From Rhodobacteraceae bacterium Alg231-30 (lineage in GTDB: Bacteria; Pseudomonadota; Alphaproteobacteria; Rhodobacterales; Rhodobacteraceae), in assembly GCA_900143615.1 (NCBI GenBank), contig FREU01000005.1:62084-126083 (forward strand): a DNA stretch of 64,000 nucleotides, in the 5' to 3' direction. A program made the position numbers and the translations under genes. Below are positions 1 through 9,018 of this stretch, piece after piece. The notes under the pieces are model-generated. The model searched no databases. It was not told where the DNA came from and was given only the letters and a program-made list of their open reading frames with translations. Numbering within the stretch: position 1 is the stretch's first letter; the number at the start of each line of letters is the position of its first letter.

Positions 1-1891
1 TCTCTGCGGTCCAGTCGGTGAAGGTAAAGGCTTGGTCAGCCAAAAGCGTACCGATGTGGACCTCGATCACACGACCTTGGAAGACGTTGTCGCCGTGCTG
101 TGCCAACATCTGTTGTTGTGTGGCGTGCACCACGTCGCGGAAGTCCATGTGGTCTGCCATTTGGCCTTTGAAGGTCACTTTCACGGACTCTGGGATCGGC
201 ATCGAAGCCTCACCGGTTGCCAGCGCCAGGGCCACGGTGCCGGAGTCCGCACCAAACGCCACGCCTTTGGACATGCGGGTGTGGCTGTCGCCGCCGATGA
301 TCACAGCCCAGTCATCCACGGTGATGTCGTTTAGCACCTTGTGGATCACGTCTGTCATGGCGTGATAGTCGCCCTTCGGGTCACGGCCGGTCACCAGACC
401 AAAGTCGTTCATGAACTTCATCAGACGCGGTGTATTGGCTTGGGCCTTTTTGTCCCAAACAGAAGCTGTGTGACAGCCAGACTGATAGGCGCCGTCCACA
501 ATGGAGGACACGACAGTGGCGGCCATGGCTTCCAGTTCCTGCATCGTCATCAGGCCGGTGGTGTCTTGGGAGCCAACGATGTTGACCTGAACACGAACGT
601 CCGATCCTGCATGTAGGGTTTTGCCCGGTGTGGTGCCGACAGCATTTTTGTTGAAGATCTTTTCAACGGCGGTCAGGCCCTGGCCTTCGTGACTGATTTC
701 TTTGGATGGTGCAAAGACAGGAGTTGGGGCAACACCCAGCGCCTCGGCCGCAAATGTCTGAAGCTTTTTGCCAAAGACAATGGCGTAAGAGCCGCCGGCC
801 TTCATGAATTCCGCCTTTTGCGGGGTGAAGGACGATGCCACATCAACCAGCTCTTCGCCGTCTTCGCTCAGAAGTTTTTTGTTCTTTGTGTCGATCTTCA
901 GAACCGTGCCGGTTTCCACTGAATATTTTTGTTCAAGGACAGGGTTGCCGTCGTTGTTCAGGATGGCGTTACCGTCTTCGTCCACTTTCTTGACCCAATT
1001 CTTAAGGTCTAGACCGATGCCGCCAGTCACGCCCACGGTGGTCAGAAAGATCGGTGAAATGCCATTGGTGCCCGCCACGATCGGCGCGTAGTTCACAAAT
1101 GGTACATACGGCGACGCTTGTTTACCGGTCCAGAGCGCGACGTTGTTCACACCTGACATACGAGAGGAACCCACACCCATGGTGCCTTTTTCGGCAATCA
1201 GCATGACCTGCTTGCCAGGGTGCTGCAGCTTAAGCTCTTCGATATGCTTCTGCGCAGCTTCGGTGATCATGCATTTGCCATGCAGTTCGCGATCCGCACG
1301 GCTGTGTGCCTCAGCGCCCGGCGACAACAGGTCAGTGGAAATATCACCTTCGCCGGCGATGAAGGTCACAATTTCGATCTCTTCGTCGATTTGCGGCAGC
1401 TTGGTGAAAAACTCTGCTTTGGCGTAGCTTTCCAGAATGTCCTTGGCCACAGCATTGCCCGCCTCCAGAGCCTCAGACAGCCTTGCGGTATCGGCATCAT
1501 AGAGGAACACTTGAGTCTTCAGCACCTCAGCCGCTTGGCCAGCAACCGCAGCATCCTCTCCCAGCGCCAGATCCAGCAGCACGCGCACTGATGGGCCGCC
1601 TTTCATATGCGACAACAATTCAAAGGCAAATTCCGTGCTGATTTCAGCCAAGTTGACCGTTCCCTGAATGACTTCTTTCAGAAAATCCGCCTTCACGCCC
1701 GCAGCACTGGTGGTGCCAGGCAAGGTGTTGTAAATGAAGTATTTAAGAGAGTCTTCCCGAGCAGGGTTGCTTGGTTCTTTGATTTGCTCGATCAGCTCGG
1801 CAACCAAAGCACCATCATCGATGGGCTTGGGGTTCAATCCTTGCTCTTTACGGGTGGCGATCTCGGTTAGGTAGTCGGTGTACAGGCTCAT
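1..1891 (-). CDS. acnB: Aconitate hydratase B, partial (C-terminus outside window)
   Basis: Aconitase B interconverts citrate and isocitrate in the TCA cycle and in many bacteria also acts as 2-methylisocitrate dehydratase; it is a cytoplasmic [4Fe-4S] enzyme. Only the first 630 codons are present, against a family length of about 860-930. The three cluster cysteines, which are C-terminal in this family, are therefore not visible. The N-terminus MSLYTDYLTEIATRKEQG and the stretch GTMGVGSSRMSGVNN near residue 235-245 are AcnB-like and do not resemble AcnA. The start is the ATG at 1891, preceded by an AGGGA ribosome binding site. The gene is divergent from acnA across 324 bases. The identification is firm; any specialisation for 2-methylisocitrate is family knowledge and cannot be seen here. 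Confidence 0.95.
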   Translation of the reverse strand, partial: MSLYTDYLTEIATRKEQGLNPKPIDDGALVAELIEQIKEPSNPAREDSLKYFIYNTLPGTTSAAGVKADFLKEVIQGTVNLAEISTEFAFELLSHMKGGPSVRVLLDLALGEDAAVAGQAAEVLKTQVFLYDADTARLSEALEAGNAVAKDILESYAKAEFFTKLPQIDEEIEIVTFIAGEGDISTDLLSPGAEAHSRADRELHGKCMITEAAQKHIEELKLQHPGKQVMLIAEKGTMGVGSSRMSGVNNVALWTGKQASPYVPFVNYAPIVAGTNGISPIFLTTVGVTGGIGLDLKNWVKKVDEDGNAILNNDGNPVLEQKYSVETGTVLKIDTKNKKLLSEDGEELVDVASSFTPQKAEFMKAGGSYAIVFGKKLQTFAAEALGVAPTPVFAPSKEISHEGQGLTAVEKIFNKNAVGTTPGKTLHAGSDVRVQVNIVGSQDTTGLMTMQELEAMAATVVSSIVDGAYQSGCHTASVWDKKAQANTPRLMKFMNDFGLVTGRDPKGDYHAMTDVIHKVLNDITVDDWAVIIGGDSHTRMSKGVAFGADSGTVALALATGEASMPIPESVKVTFKGQMADHMDFRDVVHATQQQMLAQHGDNVFQGRVIEVHIGTLLADQAFTFTDWTAE

Positions 1892-2215
1892 GACATTCCC
1901 TACATATTGGCGTTAGAGAAAACCCAAACGTCGGACCTCTCTTACTTGAGGCGTCGACAGTCAGGTTAATTGTATGCCGTCGTATACCTCAAGTTAGAAA
2001 GATGCAAGTCGGTCCCTATTCAAAAGACCTTCCTTATCCCATGGGGTGACGGATTTGCGCCTTTCTAGTCACCCTGCGCCCCATCAGGCAAGGGTTTTGC
2101 GCCATGGCGCGGCTGTGATGGACAAAACTCCGAAAAACTCGCACAATTTAATTAATTACCTTGCTAGTTTTTTTCCAACAATCACTTGTCGCAAGTGCAT
2201 CAAGGAGCCAATTCC
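1892..2215. promoter_or_regulatory. acnB-acnA divergent intergenic region with nested inverted repeats
   Basis: This 324-base spacer must hold both promoters. It contains an 8-base inverted repeat, ACTTGAGG at 1944-1951 and CCTCAAGT at 1987-1994. Inside it lies an imperfect dyad, GTATGC at 1972-1977 and GTATAC at 1982-1987. The second half resembles GntR-type half-sites, but I cannot assign a regulator. An AT-rich stretch at 2145-2180 precedes acnA. No open reading frame of note lies here. Confidence 0.4.
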
Positions 2216-4903
2216 ATGACAATTCACGTCGGACAGGACACCGCCAAGACCCGCAAATCGCTGACGGTCAACGACAAGTCCATTTCCTATTATTCCATTC
2301 CGGCTGCTCAAGAAGCCGGCCTTGGCGATTTCTCCAAACTTCCTGCGTCGTTGAAGGTTGTTCTTGAGAACATGCTGCGCTTTGAAGACGGCGGCTTCTC
2401 GGTGTCGGTTGACGACATTAAGGCCTTCGCAGAATGGGGTGCTCAGGGTGGTAAAAACCCCCGCGAGATCGCCTATCGCCCTGCCCGCGTTCTGATGCAG
2501 GATTTCACCGGCGTTCCCGCCGTTGTTGACCTTGCCGCCATGCGCGACGGTATTGTGGGTCTGAAAGGCTCAGCCTCCAAGATTAACCCGCTGGTGCCGG
2601 TTGATCTGGTCATCGACCACTCGGTTATGATCGACGAATTCGGCAACCCACGTGCGTTCCAGATGAACGTGGACCGCGAATATGAGCGCAACATGGAGCG
2701 CTACACCTTCCTTAAGTGGGGTCAGACTGCGTTTGACAACTTCCGCGTTGTGCCTCCGGGAACGGGTATCTGTCACCAGGTGAACCTCGAGTATCTGTCA
2801 CAAACTGTTTGGACCGATACCGATCAGGACGGCAACGAAGTGGCCTATCCTGACACATTGGTTGGCACCGACAGCCACACCACCATGGTCAACGGCGCCG
2901 CCGTATTGGGCTGGGGCGTCGGCGGCATCGAAGCCGAAGCGGCAATGCTGGGTCAGCCGATCTCGATGTTGATTCCCGAGGTCATTGGCTTTGAGCTAAC
3001 CGGTGTAATGCTGGAAGGCACCACCGGGACTGACTTGGTGCTGAAAGTTGTCGAAATGCTGCGCGCCAAAGGCGTGGTTGGCAAGTTCGTCGAATTTTAT
3101 GGCGAAGGTCTGGACCGTCTGCCGCTGGCTGACCGTGCCACCATCGCCAACATGGCGCCGGAATATGGTGCGACCTGTGGCTTCTTCCCGATTGACGCGG
3201 AAACCATCCGTTATCTGGACAACACAGGCCGAGACAAAGACCGCATCGCATTGGTCGAAGCCTATGCCAAGGCCAACGGCTTCTGGCGTGATGCGGACTA
3301 TGCCCCAATCTATACAGACACCTTGCACTTGGACATGGGCACCATCGTACCTGCGATCTCTGGCCCCAAACGTCCTCAGGACTATGTAGCCCTGACCGAA
3401 GGCCAGAACGCATTCCGCCGTGAAATGGAAGACACCTTCAAACGCCCAATGGGCAAAGAAGTGGCTGTCGCTGGCGAAGACTACACGATGGAGAGCGGCA
3501 AGGTTGTGATCGCCTCGATCACCTCGTGCACTAACACCTCCAACCCCTACGTTATGATCGGCGCGGGCCTTGTTGCGCGCAAGGCCGCCGCACTGGGGCT
3601 GAACCGCAAGCCTTGGGTCAAGACTTCCTTGGCACCGGGATCTCAGGTTGTGTCTGCTTATCTGGAAAGTGCTGATCTGCAAAAAGACCTTGATGCTATT
3701 GGTTTCAACCTCGTGGGCTATGGCTGTACAACGTGTATCGGGAACTCCGGCCCGATCCAGAAAGAGATTTCCGACGCGATTGCCGAAGGTGATCTGGTCG
3801 CAACCTCGGTTCTTTCGGGCAACCGCAACTTCGAAGGTCGTATTTCACCTGACGTGCGCGCCAACTATCTGGCGTCGCCTCCTCTGGTTGTTGCCTATGC
3901 CATCGCCGGTACGCTGGACATCAATCTGGCAACCGATGCGATCGGGCAGGACCAAGACGGCAACGACGTCTATCTGAAAGACATCTGGCCAACCACGCAG
4001 GAAATTGCGGATCTGGTGCAGAAAACTGTCACCCGCGAAGCCTTCCTGTCGAAATACGCCGACGTCTTTAAAGGCGACGAAAAATGGCAGGGCGTGGATG
4101 TGCCACAGCAGGAAACATATGACTGGCCAGCAACTTCGACCTACATCCAGAACCCGCCTTACTTCCAAGGTATGGGCTCTGAGCCAGGCACGATTTCCAA
4201 CATCAAAGGTGCCAAGGTTCTGCTGGTGTTGGGTGACATGATCACCACCGACCACATTTCACCTGCTGGCTCGTTTGCGCAATCTTCTCCTGCCGGTCAG
4301 TATCTGACCGAACGTCAGGTCGCACCACGTGAGTTCAACTCATACGGTTCGCGTCGTGGGAACCACGAGATCATGATGCGCGGCACATTCGCCAACATCC
4401 GCATCAAAAACGAGATGCTGGACGGCGTTGAAGGTGGCTACTCCAAAGCGCCAAACGGCGAGCAGACATCGGTGTTTGACGCCTCGATGGCCTACCAAGA
4501 AGCCGGCACACCGCTGGTGGTGTTTGGGGGCGAGCAGTATGGCGCGGGCTCTTCGCGTGACTGGGCAGCCAAGGGCACAGCCTTGTTGGGTGTGAAAGCC
4601 GTGATTGCCGAAAGCTTTGAGCGTATTCACCGCTCAAACCTCGTTGGTATGGGCGTGATCCCGTTAGAGTTCACAGGTGGTGACACCCGTAAATCTCTGG
4701 GCATCACAGGTCAAGAAACTGTGTCGATCTCTGGCCTGGACAGCGTTGAGCCGCTGCAAGAAGTGCCTTGCGACATCACCTTTGCGGATGGATCGACCAA
4801 GACCATCACATTGAAGTGCCGCATCGATACAGCGCCCGAGATCGAATACATCGAACACGGTGGCGTGCTGCACTATGTGCTGCGGAATTTGGCCAAGTCG
4901 TAA
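2216..4903 (+). CDS. acnA: Aconitate hydratase A
   Basis: Monomeric aconitase of the IRP/AcnA type, 895 aa, the usual length. It converts citrate to isocitrate in the TCA cycle. The [4Fe-4S] ligands are visible as Cys438 in SCTNTSNP and Cys504/Cys507 in GYGCTTCIGNSGP. The C-terminal swivel domain carries GAGSSRDWAAKG, a substrate-binding loop. The start is the ATG at 2216 with AAGGAG about ten bases upstream; the in-frame TTG at 2186 has no such site. A hairpin terminator follows. It is unusual for an AcnB gene to lie immediately divergent from it. The last 36 codons of this gene recur as a decayed fragment at 10979-11089. Confidence 0.97.
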   Translation: MTIHVGQDTAKTRKSLTVNDKSISYYSIPAAQEAGLGDFSKLPASLKVVLENMLRFEDGGFSVSVDDIKAFAEWGAQGGKNPREIAYRPARVLMQDFTGVPAVVDLAAMRDGIVGLKGSASKINPLVPVDLVIDHSVMIDEFGNPRAFQMNVDREYERNMERYTFLKWGQTAFDNFRVVPPGTGICHQVNLEYLSQTVWTDTDQDGNEVAYPDTLVGTDSHTTMVNGAAVLGWGVGGIEAEAAMLGQPISMLIPEVIGFELTGVMLEGTTGTDLVLKVVEMLRAKGVVGKFVEFYGEGLDRLPLADRATIANMAPEYGATCGFFPIDAETIRYLDNTGRDKDRIALVEAYAKANGFWRDADYAPIYTDTLHLDMGTIVPAISGPKRPQDYVALTEGQNAFRREMEDTFKRPMGKEVAVAGEDYTMESGKVVIASITSCTNTSNPYVMIGAGLVARKAAALGLNRKPWVKTSLAPGSQVVSAYLESADLQKDLDAIGFNLVGYGCTTCIGNSGPIQKEISDAIAEGDLVATSVLSGNRNFEGRISPDVRANYLASPPLVVAYAIAGTLDINLATDAIGQDQDGNDVYLKDIWPTTQEIADLVQKTVTREAFLSKYADVFKGDEKWQGVDVPQQETYDWPATSTYIQNPPYFQGMGSEPGTISNIKGAKVLLVLGDMITTDHISPAGSFAQSSPAGQYLTERQVAPREFNSYGSRRGNHEIMMRGTFANIRIKNEMLDGVEGGYSKAPNGEQTSVFDASMAYQEAGTPLVVFGGEQYGAGSSRDWAAKGTALLGVKAVIAESFERIHRSNLVGMGVIPLEFTGGDTRKSLGITGQETVSISGLDSVEPLQEVPCDITFADGSTKTITLKCRIDTAPEIEYIEHGGVLHYVLRNLAKS

Positions 4904-4927
4904 AACCAAAAGCCAAGCGATAAAAAG

Positions 4928-4958
4928 AAAGCCTTGACCATTTGGTCGAGGCTTTTTT
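4928..4958 (+). terminator. Rho-independent terminator of acnA
   Basis: GCCTTGACC, loop ATTT, GGTCGAGGC (one G-T wobble), then a run of six T, 25 bases after the acnA stop codon. Confidence 0.85.
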
Positions 4959-4999
4959 CATGTGTGTCTATGGCCGCTGTTCGCCCGTTGCGCTGAATG

Positions 5000-5770
5000 C
5001 TAATCGCGCGCGAATTTCTTTGCCATAATCCTTTCAAATAACGCAGGTGAAAGCCGATTGATCAGATAGGAAAGCCGCGCAATGCGCCCGACAGGAATAA
5101 AATTCTGCCGGCGGTTATGACCCTTCACAATGATCTGTGCAGCCTGTTCAGGAGAAAAATAGTCCACCCCATCATCTGCCGACCCCGGACGCGCAATGCC
5201 GCCCTCTCGGGCCTCTGGGTTGCCTATGTTGGTGGCAACAAAGCTGGGCGCCGCAATGATGCAGCTCACGCCATGTGGTTTCTCTTCGGATCGCAGAGAC
5301 TTAAAAAACCCTTCCAGCGCATGTTTGCTGGCCGAGTAAGCAGTGCGCCTGAACAAGGGCGAAAAACCCGCAACAGAAGATATGGCAAGGTGCGTGCCCT
5401 TTGAGGCTCTGAGATCAGCCTGAAGCTCGCGCGCCATCTCCACAGCTGCAAAGTAGTTTATTTCAAACACATTGCGGTGCGCGGCAGCGGGTGTTTCAGA
5501 AAACGCGCCGATTTGCGTGATCCCTGCATTGTAAATGACCAGATCAATCGAAGGCCGCTGGTTGCGGATTTCACTACACACAGCCTGCAGCAAATCGGTA
5601 TCCGTCAGATCACACCCATGGAGAGAGCGCTCAGGGCTGGCCTCAAGACGGTCCAGCGCCGGTCCGGGCAGATCGATCAGAACCGTATGCCAGCCCTGAG
5701 CGCGCAGCGCATGGTCCAGTGCCAGACCCAAGCCACCTGCTCCGCCGGTTATCACCGCTGTCTTCTTCAT
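5000..5770 (-). CDS. Classical short-chain dehydrogenase/reductase
   Basis: NAD(P)-dependent SDR oxidoreductase of 256 aa, the classical size. The glycine motif TGGAGGLG is at the N-terminus, a variant NNAG motif (YNAG) lies mid-domain, and the catalytic Ser in SSVAG is followed by YSASK (YxxxK). The substrate cannot be read from the sequence; hydroxy/keto interconversion on a lipid-like or cyclic substrate is an inference. The start is the ATG at 5770, whose ATGA overlaps the stop codon of the upstream SDR gene. It is the last gene of the 8938-to-5000 operon, and the TTG start further upstream (5791) is less likely because it lies inside the preceding gene. Confidence 0.88.
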   Translation of the reverse strand: MKKTAVITGGAGGLGLALDHALRAQGWHTVLIDLPGPALDRLEASPERSLHGCDLTDTDLLQAVCSEIRNQRPSIDLVIYNAGITQIGAFSETPAAAHRNVFEINYFAAVEMARELQADLRASKGTHLAISSVAGFSPLFRRTAYSASKHALEGFFKSLRSEEKPHGVSCIIAAPSFVATNIGNPEAREGGIARPGSADDGVDYFSPEQAAQIIVKGHNRRQNFIPVGRIARLSYLINRLSPALFERIMAKKFARD

Positions 5771-6696
5771 AGTCCCGCCGCCTTTCGCCAAAGATCAAAC
5801 ACCTCAGCGCTACTCAATTGCGGATCATACCCGAACTGATTTTTTAGAGCTGTGTTGTCCAACACCGGACGGAATTGCAGAAACCTGACCTGATTGGGGC
5901 CATATCGCGACAGCTTCAACGGGTGGGCAATCGCAAGAGCAAGTTTGAGCGCCCATGCCGGTAGGTTCAAAATCGGTTTGTTCAACACCTGGGCGAGATT
6001 GCCAACCGTCATAACCCCGTCACCGGCCACATTGAAAATTCCTGCAGGCCCGTCGCTTATTGCACGCATCAAAATGCGGGCAAGATCCTGTGTCCAAATA
6101 AAGACAAAGGGGCTGTCGCATCCTCGGATCGCCAGTAAACGCGGCTTGCGAAACAGGGCAGTGATTTGGTTTTCCAACCCGGCGCCTAAGACCGTCCCGA
6201 CTCTCAAGATCACTTGCTCAAGCTCTGGGTGTGATTGGCGTGCTTGCGCCAACATTTCTTCGACTTGGCGTTTGTGATCAGAATAGGCGAACTCGGTATT
6301 GCCTCTGATGGGGTCATGCTCGGTGAGCGGCACCGCGTTGTCAGCGTAGTAGCCATAGGCGGCACCGGACGACGTCACAATCAACCGTTTCACGCCGTGT
6401 TTCACACAGGCGTCCAGCACGTTTCGCGATCCAGTCACATCCACCGCGTAGGCAAAATCGCGCGTGGTCGGAGACACGATTGAAGCGAGGTGGATCACCA
6501 CGTCAGGGCGCGTCTTCTCTATAACTTGGTCCGCATCACGGCCCCGCACATCCAGCTCGAGGAACTGCACATCATCGGGCAAATCCGTGGGGGCACGAAC
6601 ATCTGTGGCAATCACGTCAAACGGGCCGCCAGACAGCTCTTGCAGCACTGCATTGCCGACCGCACCGGACGCCCCAGTGATCAGCACCCGCGTCAT
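5767..6696 (-). CDS. Extended SDR, NAD-dependent epimerase/dehydratase family
   Basis: A 309-aa protein of the atypical/extended SDR superfamily. The nucleotide-binding motif TGASGAVG opens the protein and the active-site tyrosine motif is YSDHK. Members reduce or epimerise sugar nucleotides, sterols or quinone-like substrates; this one lacks a diagnostic substrate signature. The start is the ATG at 6696, which overlaps the transporter stop codon by ATGA; the longer reading frame starting at 6765 lies inside the transporter gene. Translational coupling on both sides argues that it works in the same pathway as the FMO, the BASS carrier and the second SDR. Confidence 0.87.
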   Translation of the reverse strand: MTRVLITGASGAVGNAVLQELSGGPFDVIATDVRAPTDLPDDVQFLELDVRGRDADQVIEKTRPDVVIHLASIVSPTTRDFAYAVDVTGSRNVLDACVKHGVKRLIVTSSGAAYGYYADNAVPLTEHDPIRGNTEFAYSDHKRQVEEMLAQARQSHPELEQVILRVGTVLGAGLENQITALFRKPRLLAIRGCDSPFVFIWTQDLARILMRAISDGPAGIFNVAGDGVMTVGNLAQVLNKPILNLPAWALKLALAIAHPLKLSRYGPNQVRFLQFRPVLDNTALKNQFGYDPQLSSAEVFDLWRKAAGL

Positions 6697-7595
6697 CGGG
6701 CGGCCTCGGTGCGGGACATGACCCGCGCGAGTGCGATGCCCGAGATTGCGTGCCAAATCCCCCAAAAGGCCGCAACCACGGCCATGCCACCAAGCCCACC
6801 GAAAAACCCGAATATCAACACCAATCCCAGACCCGAGTTCTGGATGCCTGTCTCGATGGTCACCGCGCGACGGTCATAGTCCGACAGCCCCGCCACCGTT
6901 GCGGTGGTATAGCCACCGGCCAAGGCCAGCGCGTTATGGATAACCACCAAAACAGCCACATAATGCGCGTAGTCCAGAAAGAAAGACCAGTTTGCGGCAA
7001 GCGCCAATACGACGAAAGCCACGAAAATAAGCATCGACAGGTTTTGCATTGGCTTGCGAAATTTATCGGCCACAGCCGGTTTCTTTGTGTTGATCACGAT
7101 GCCAAGGATCAATGGAAGTGCCAACATCAAGCTGACCGTGATCGCGATCTGCACCGGATCAATCTCAGTCGCCTTCAAAATTTCACGCGATGGCGCATAA
7201 AGATTGCCCCAGAAGGCAATGTTGAGCGGTGTAATCAGAATGGCGCCAACCGTCGCAAAGGCGGTCATGGACACCGACAGGGCGGCATTGCCTCCGGCCC
7301 GATGAGTGATGAAATTCGAGATATTTCCACCTGGGCAGGCAGCCACTAGGATCAAGCCAAGCGCAATAGACGCGCGGGGTTGCAGCAACAGGATCAAGCC
7401 AAAGGTCAGCACCGGCAACACCACAAACTGCGAGAGCAAACCGGTCACCAAGGGTTTGGGCGCCCGCGCCAGCCTGCCGAAGTCCGAGAATTTCAAATCC
7501 AGCGCGATTGAAAACATCACGATTGCCAGAATGGCATTCAGCAAGATCAAACTGGAGGGGCTGAAGTTTAGCAATACACCATCAATGTCTCTCAT
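6693..7595 (-). CDS. Bile acid:sodium symporter (BASS) family transporter
   Basis: A 300-aa integral membrane protein with about nine to ten hydrophobic segments, matching the BASS/SBF family, which moves organic anions such as bile acids, pantoate or pyruvate with sodium. The central stretch VAACPGGNISN resembles the conserved sodium-site crossover motif of the family. Its position inside an operon of two SDRs and a flavin monooxygenase suggests uptake or efflux of the substrate or product of that pathway. The bacterial family is broad, so bile acid specificity should not be assumed. The start ATG at 7595 overlaps the FMO stop codon as ATGA. Confidence 0.88.
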   Translation of the reverse strand: MRDIDGVLLNFSPSSLILLNAILAIVMFSIALDLKFSDFGRLARAPKPLVTGLLSQFVVLPVLTFGLILLLQPRASIALGLILVAACPGGNISNFITHRAGGNAALSVSMTAFATVGAILITPLNIAFWGNLYAPSREILKATEIDPVQIAITVSLMLALPLILGIVINTKKPAVADKFRKPMQNLSMLIFVAFVVLALAANWSFFLDYAHYVAVLVVIHNALALAGGYTTATVAGLSDYDRRAVTIETGIQNSGLGLVLIFGFFGGLGGMAVVAAFWGIWHAISGIALARVMSRTEAAR

Positions 7596-8938
7596 CCGCC
7601 CTTCTCCGACAGTGACTTAAGCCAACCTGTGACGGCCTTACGATAGCTGGATTTGTCGACATAATAGGCCATGCGGGATACGTTCAGATAATTCATACCG
7701 CCGGTCAAACGATCAAAGCCGTCCGCCTTTTGCACCTGAATGGACTTTGCGGCCGTGTTGCCAGTTCTGAGCCCTTTGATAAAACGCGCCACCATCTCGG
7801 CCTGTTCGTGCCGGCCTTGCCATCCAAGGCCCGTCGCCTCGACCATGCCCAAGACAAACAGATCATCCCGCTCGGGGTGCATACAGTTGAGAAAGAGATG
7901 CGGGGCATCGCCTTGCCAATTCAGCAAGTCTTTGTCGATGAATGGATAGTGCAACAGATACCCTGTGGCCGTGAGGATCATGTCGTATTCGGCGCGGCTG
8001 TTGTCCGCAAATACCACCATGTTTCCATCGAAATGATCGATGTCGGGCCGGACGGTCAAATCACCATGACCTGCATGGAAGATGATCTGCGAGTTTACCA
8101 CCGGATGACTTTCGTAAAGCGCATAGTCAGGTTTGGGAAAGCCGTATTTTTGCGGATCACCAACAAACCAATTCAGGATCATACTATCGAGCCGTCGCTT
8201 GAGCCATTTGGGAAGCTTCAGAAAGCCACCAACCGTGTCGGCCGGTTTGCCAAAGACGTATTTAGGCACAAAGTAATAGCCGCGCCGCATAGACAGATCG
8301 CACCCTTTGCCGTGGTGAATGGCGTCAATGGCAATGTCACAGCCGGAATTCCCGGCGCCCACGATCAAAACGCGTTTTCCGTCAAACTGACGTGGATCGC
8401 GATACTGAGACGCGTGGATAATCTCGCCGCTGAAATCGCCTTTGAATTCGGGAATATTCGGCTCTGACAAGGTGCCGTTGGCGATCAGTAGGCCCGCGAA
8501 TATCTCTTGATGTTCCGCGCCAACAGCATCGCGCCAAGTAACTTCCCAGCCCTCTCCATCGCGCCCTAGCGGTTTGGTCGATAGGATTTCACAGTTGAAC
8601 TTGAAGTGCTGATAGAGATCAAAGCGCCTTGCGAAATTGCGAAAATAAGTCTTCATCTCACGGTGCGACGGGTAATCGGCAATGCCTTCACCCATGGGGA
8701 AATCATCAAATTCGGTCATCGTTTTTGATGAGATCAAATGCGCGGTTTCATACATAGAAGACCGCGGCGCATCGATGTCCCACTGCCCCCCCACATCAGA
8801 GTGCAGCTCAAACCCTTGAAAGGCGATGCCCTGCTCTTTCAAGACCTTCGCAGCGGCCAACCCCATCGGGCCGGCACCGATCAGGGCAAATTTCTCCGCC
8901 GCGCCAATTGTCGGCGCTTCCCGAGAGGTCTTTGTCAT
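7592..8938 (-). CDS. Flavin-containing monooxygenase-type NAD(P)/FAD oxidoreductase
   Basis: A 448-aa group B flavoprotein. The FAD Rossmann motif GAGPMGLAAAK lies at residues ~22-32. The FMO fingerprint appears as FKGDFSGEIIHASQYRD (FxGxxxHxxxY), and the NADPH Rossmann motif as VGAGNSGCDIA. FMO and Baeyer-Villiger enzymes insert one oxygen atom into N, S or ketone substrates. This protein does not look like trimethylamine monooxygenase at its N-terminus. It is the first gene of a coupled operon (FMO, BASS carrier, SDR, SDR) and is divergent from a TetR gene. One hypothesis is oxidation of a cyclic ketone or terpenoid made by the SDRs. Confidence 0.88.
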   Translation of the reverse strand: MTKTSREAPTIGAAEKFALIGAGPMGLAAAKVLKEQGIAFQGFELHSDVGGQWDIDAPRSSMYETAHLISSKTMTEFDDFPMGEGIADYPSHREMKTYFRNFARRFDLYQHFKFNCEILSTKPLGRDGEGWEVTWRDAVGAEHQEIFAGLLIANGTLSEPNIPEFKGDFSGEIIHASQYRDPRQFDGKRVLIVGAGNSGCDIAIDAIHHGKGCDLSMRRGYYFVPKYVFGKPADTVGGFLKLPKWLKRRLDSMILNWFVGDPQKYGFPKPDYALYESHPVVNSQIIFHAGHGDLTVRPDIDHFDGNMVVFADNSRAEYDMILTATGYLLHYPFIDKDLLNWQGDAPHLFLNCMHPERDDLFVLGMVEATGLGWQGRHEQAEMVARFIKGLRTGNTAAKSIQVQKADGFDRLTGGMNYLNVSRMAYYVDKSSYRKAVTGWLKSLSEKGG

Positions 8939-8980
8939 TTCTATGCTTCCTGAGTATATTTCTGTTACGCGCTCCTTAGG

Positions 8981-8996
8981 TTGAACGAACGTTAAA
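8981..8996. promoter_or_regulatory. Candidate TetR operator between FMO operon and tetR gene
   Basis: TTGAACGAACGTTAAA contains AACG-AA-CGTT, an inverted repeat with a 2-base spacer and partly matching TT/AA flanks. It sits in the 80-base divergent spacer, the normal place for an autoregulating TetR protein to bind. Confidence 0.5.
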
Positions 8997-9018
8997 AATA
9001 AGGCAAGATAAATTTATA

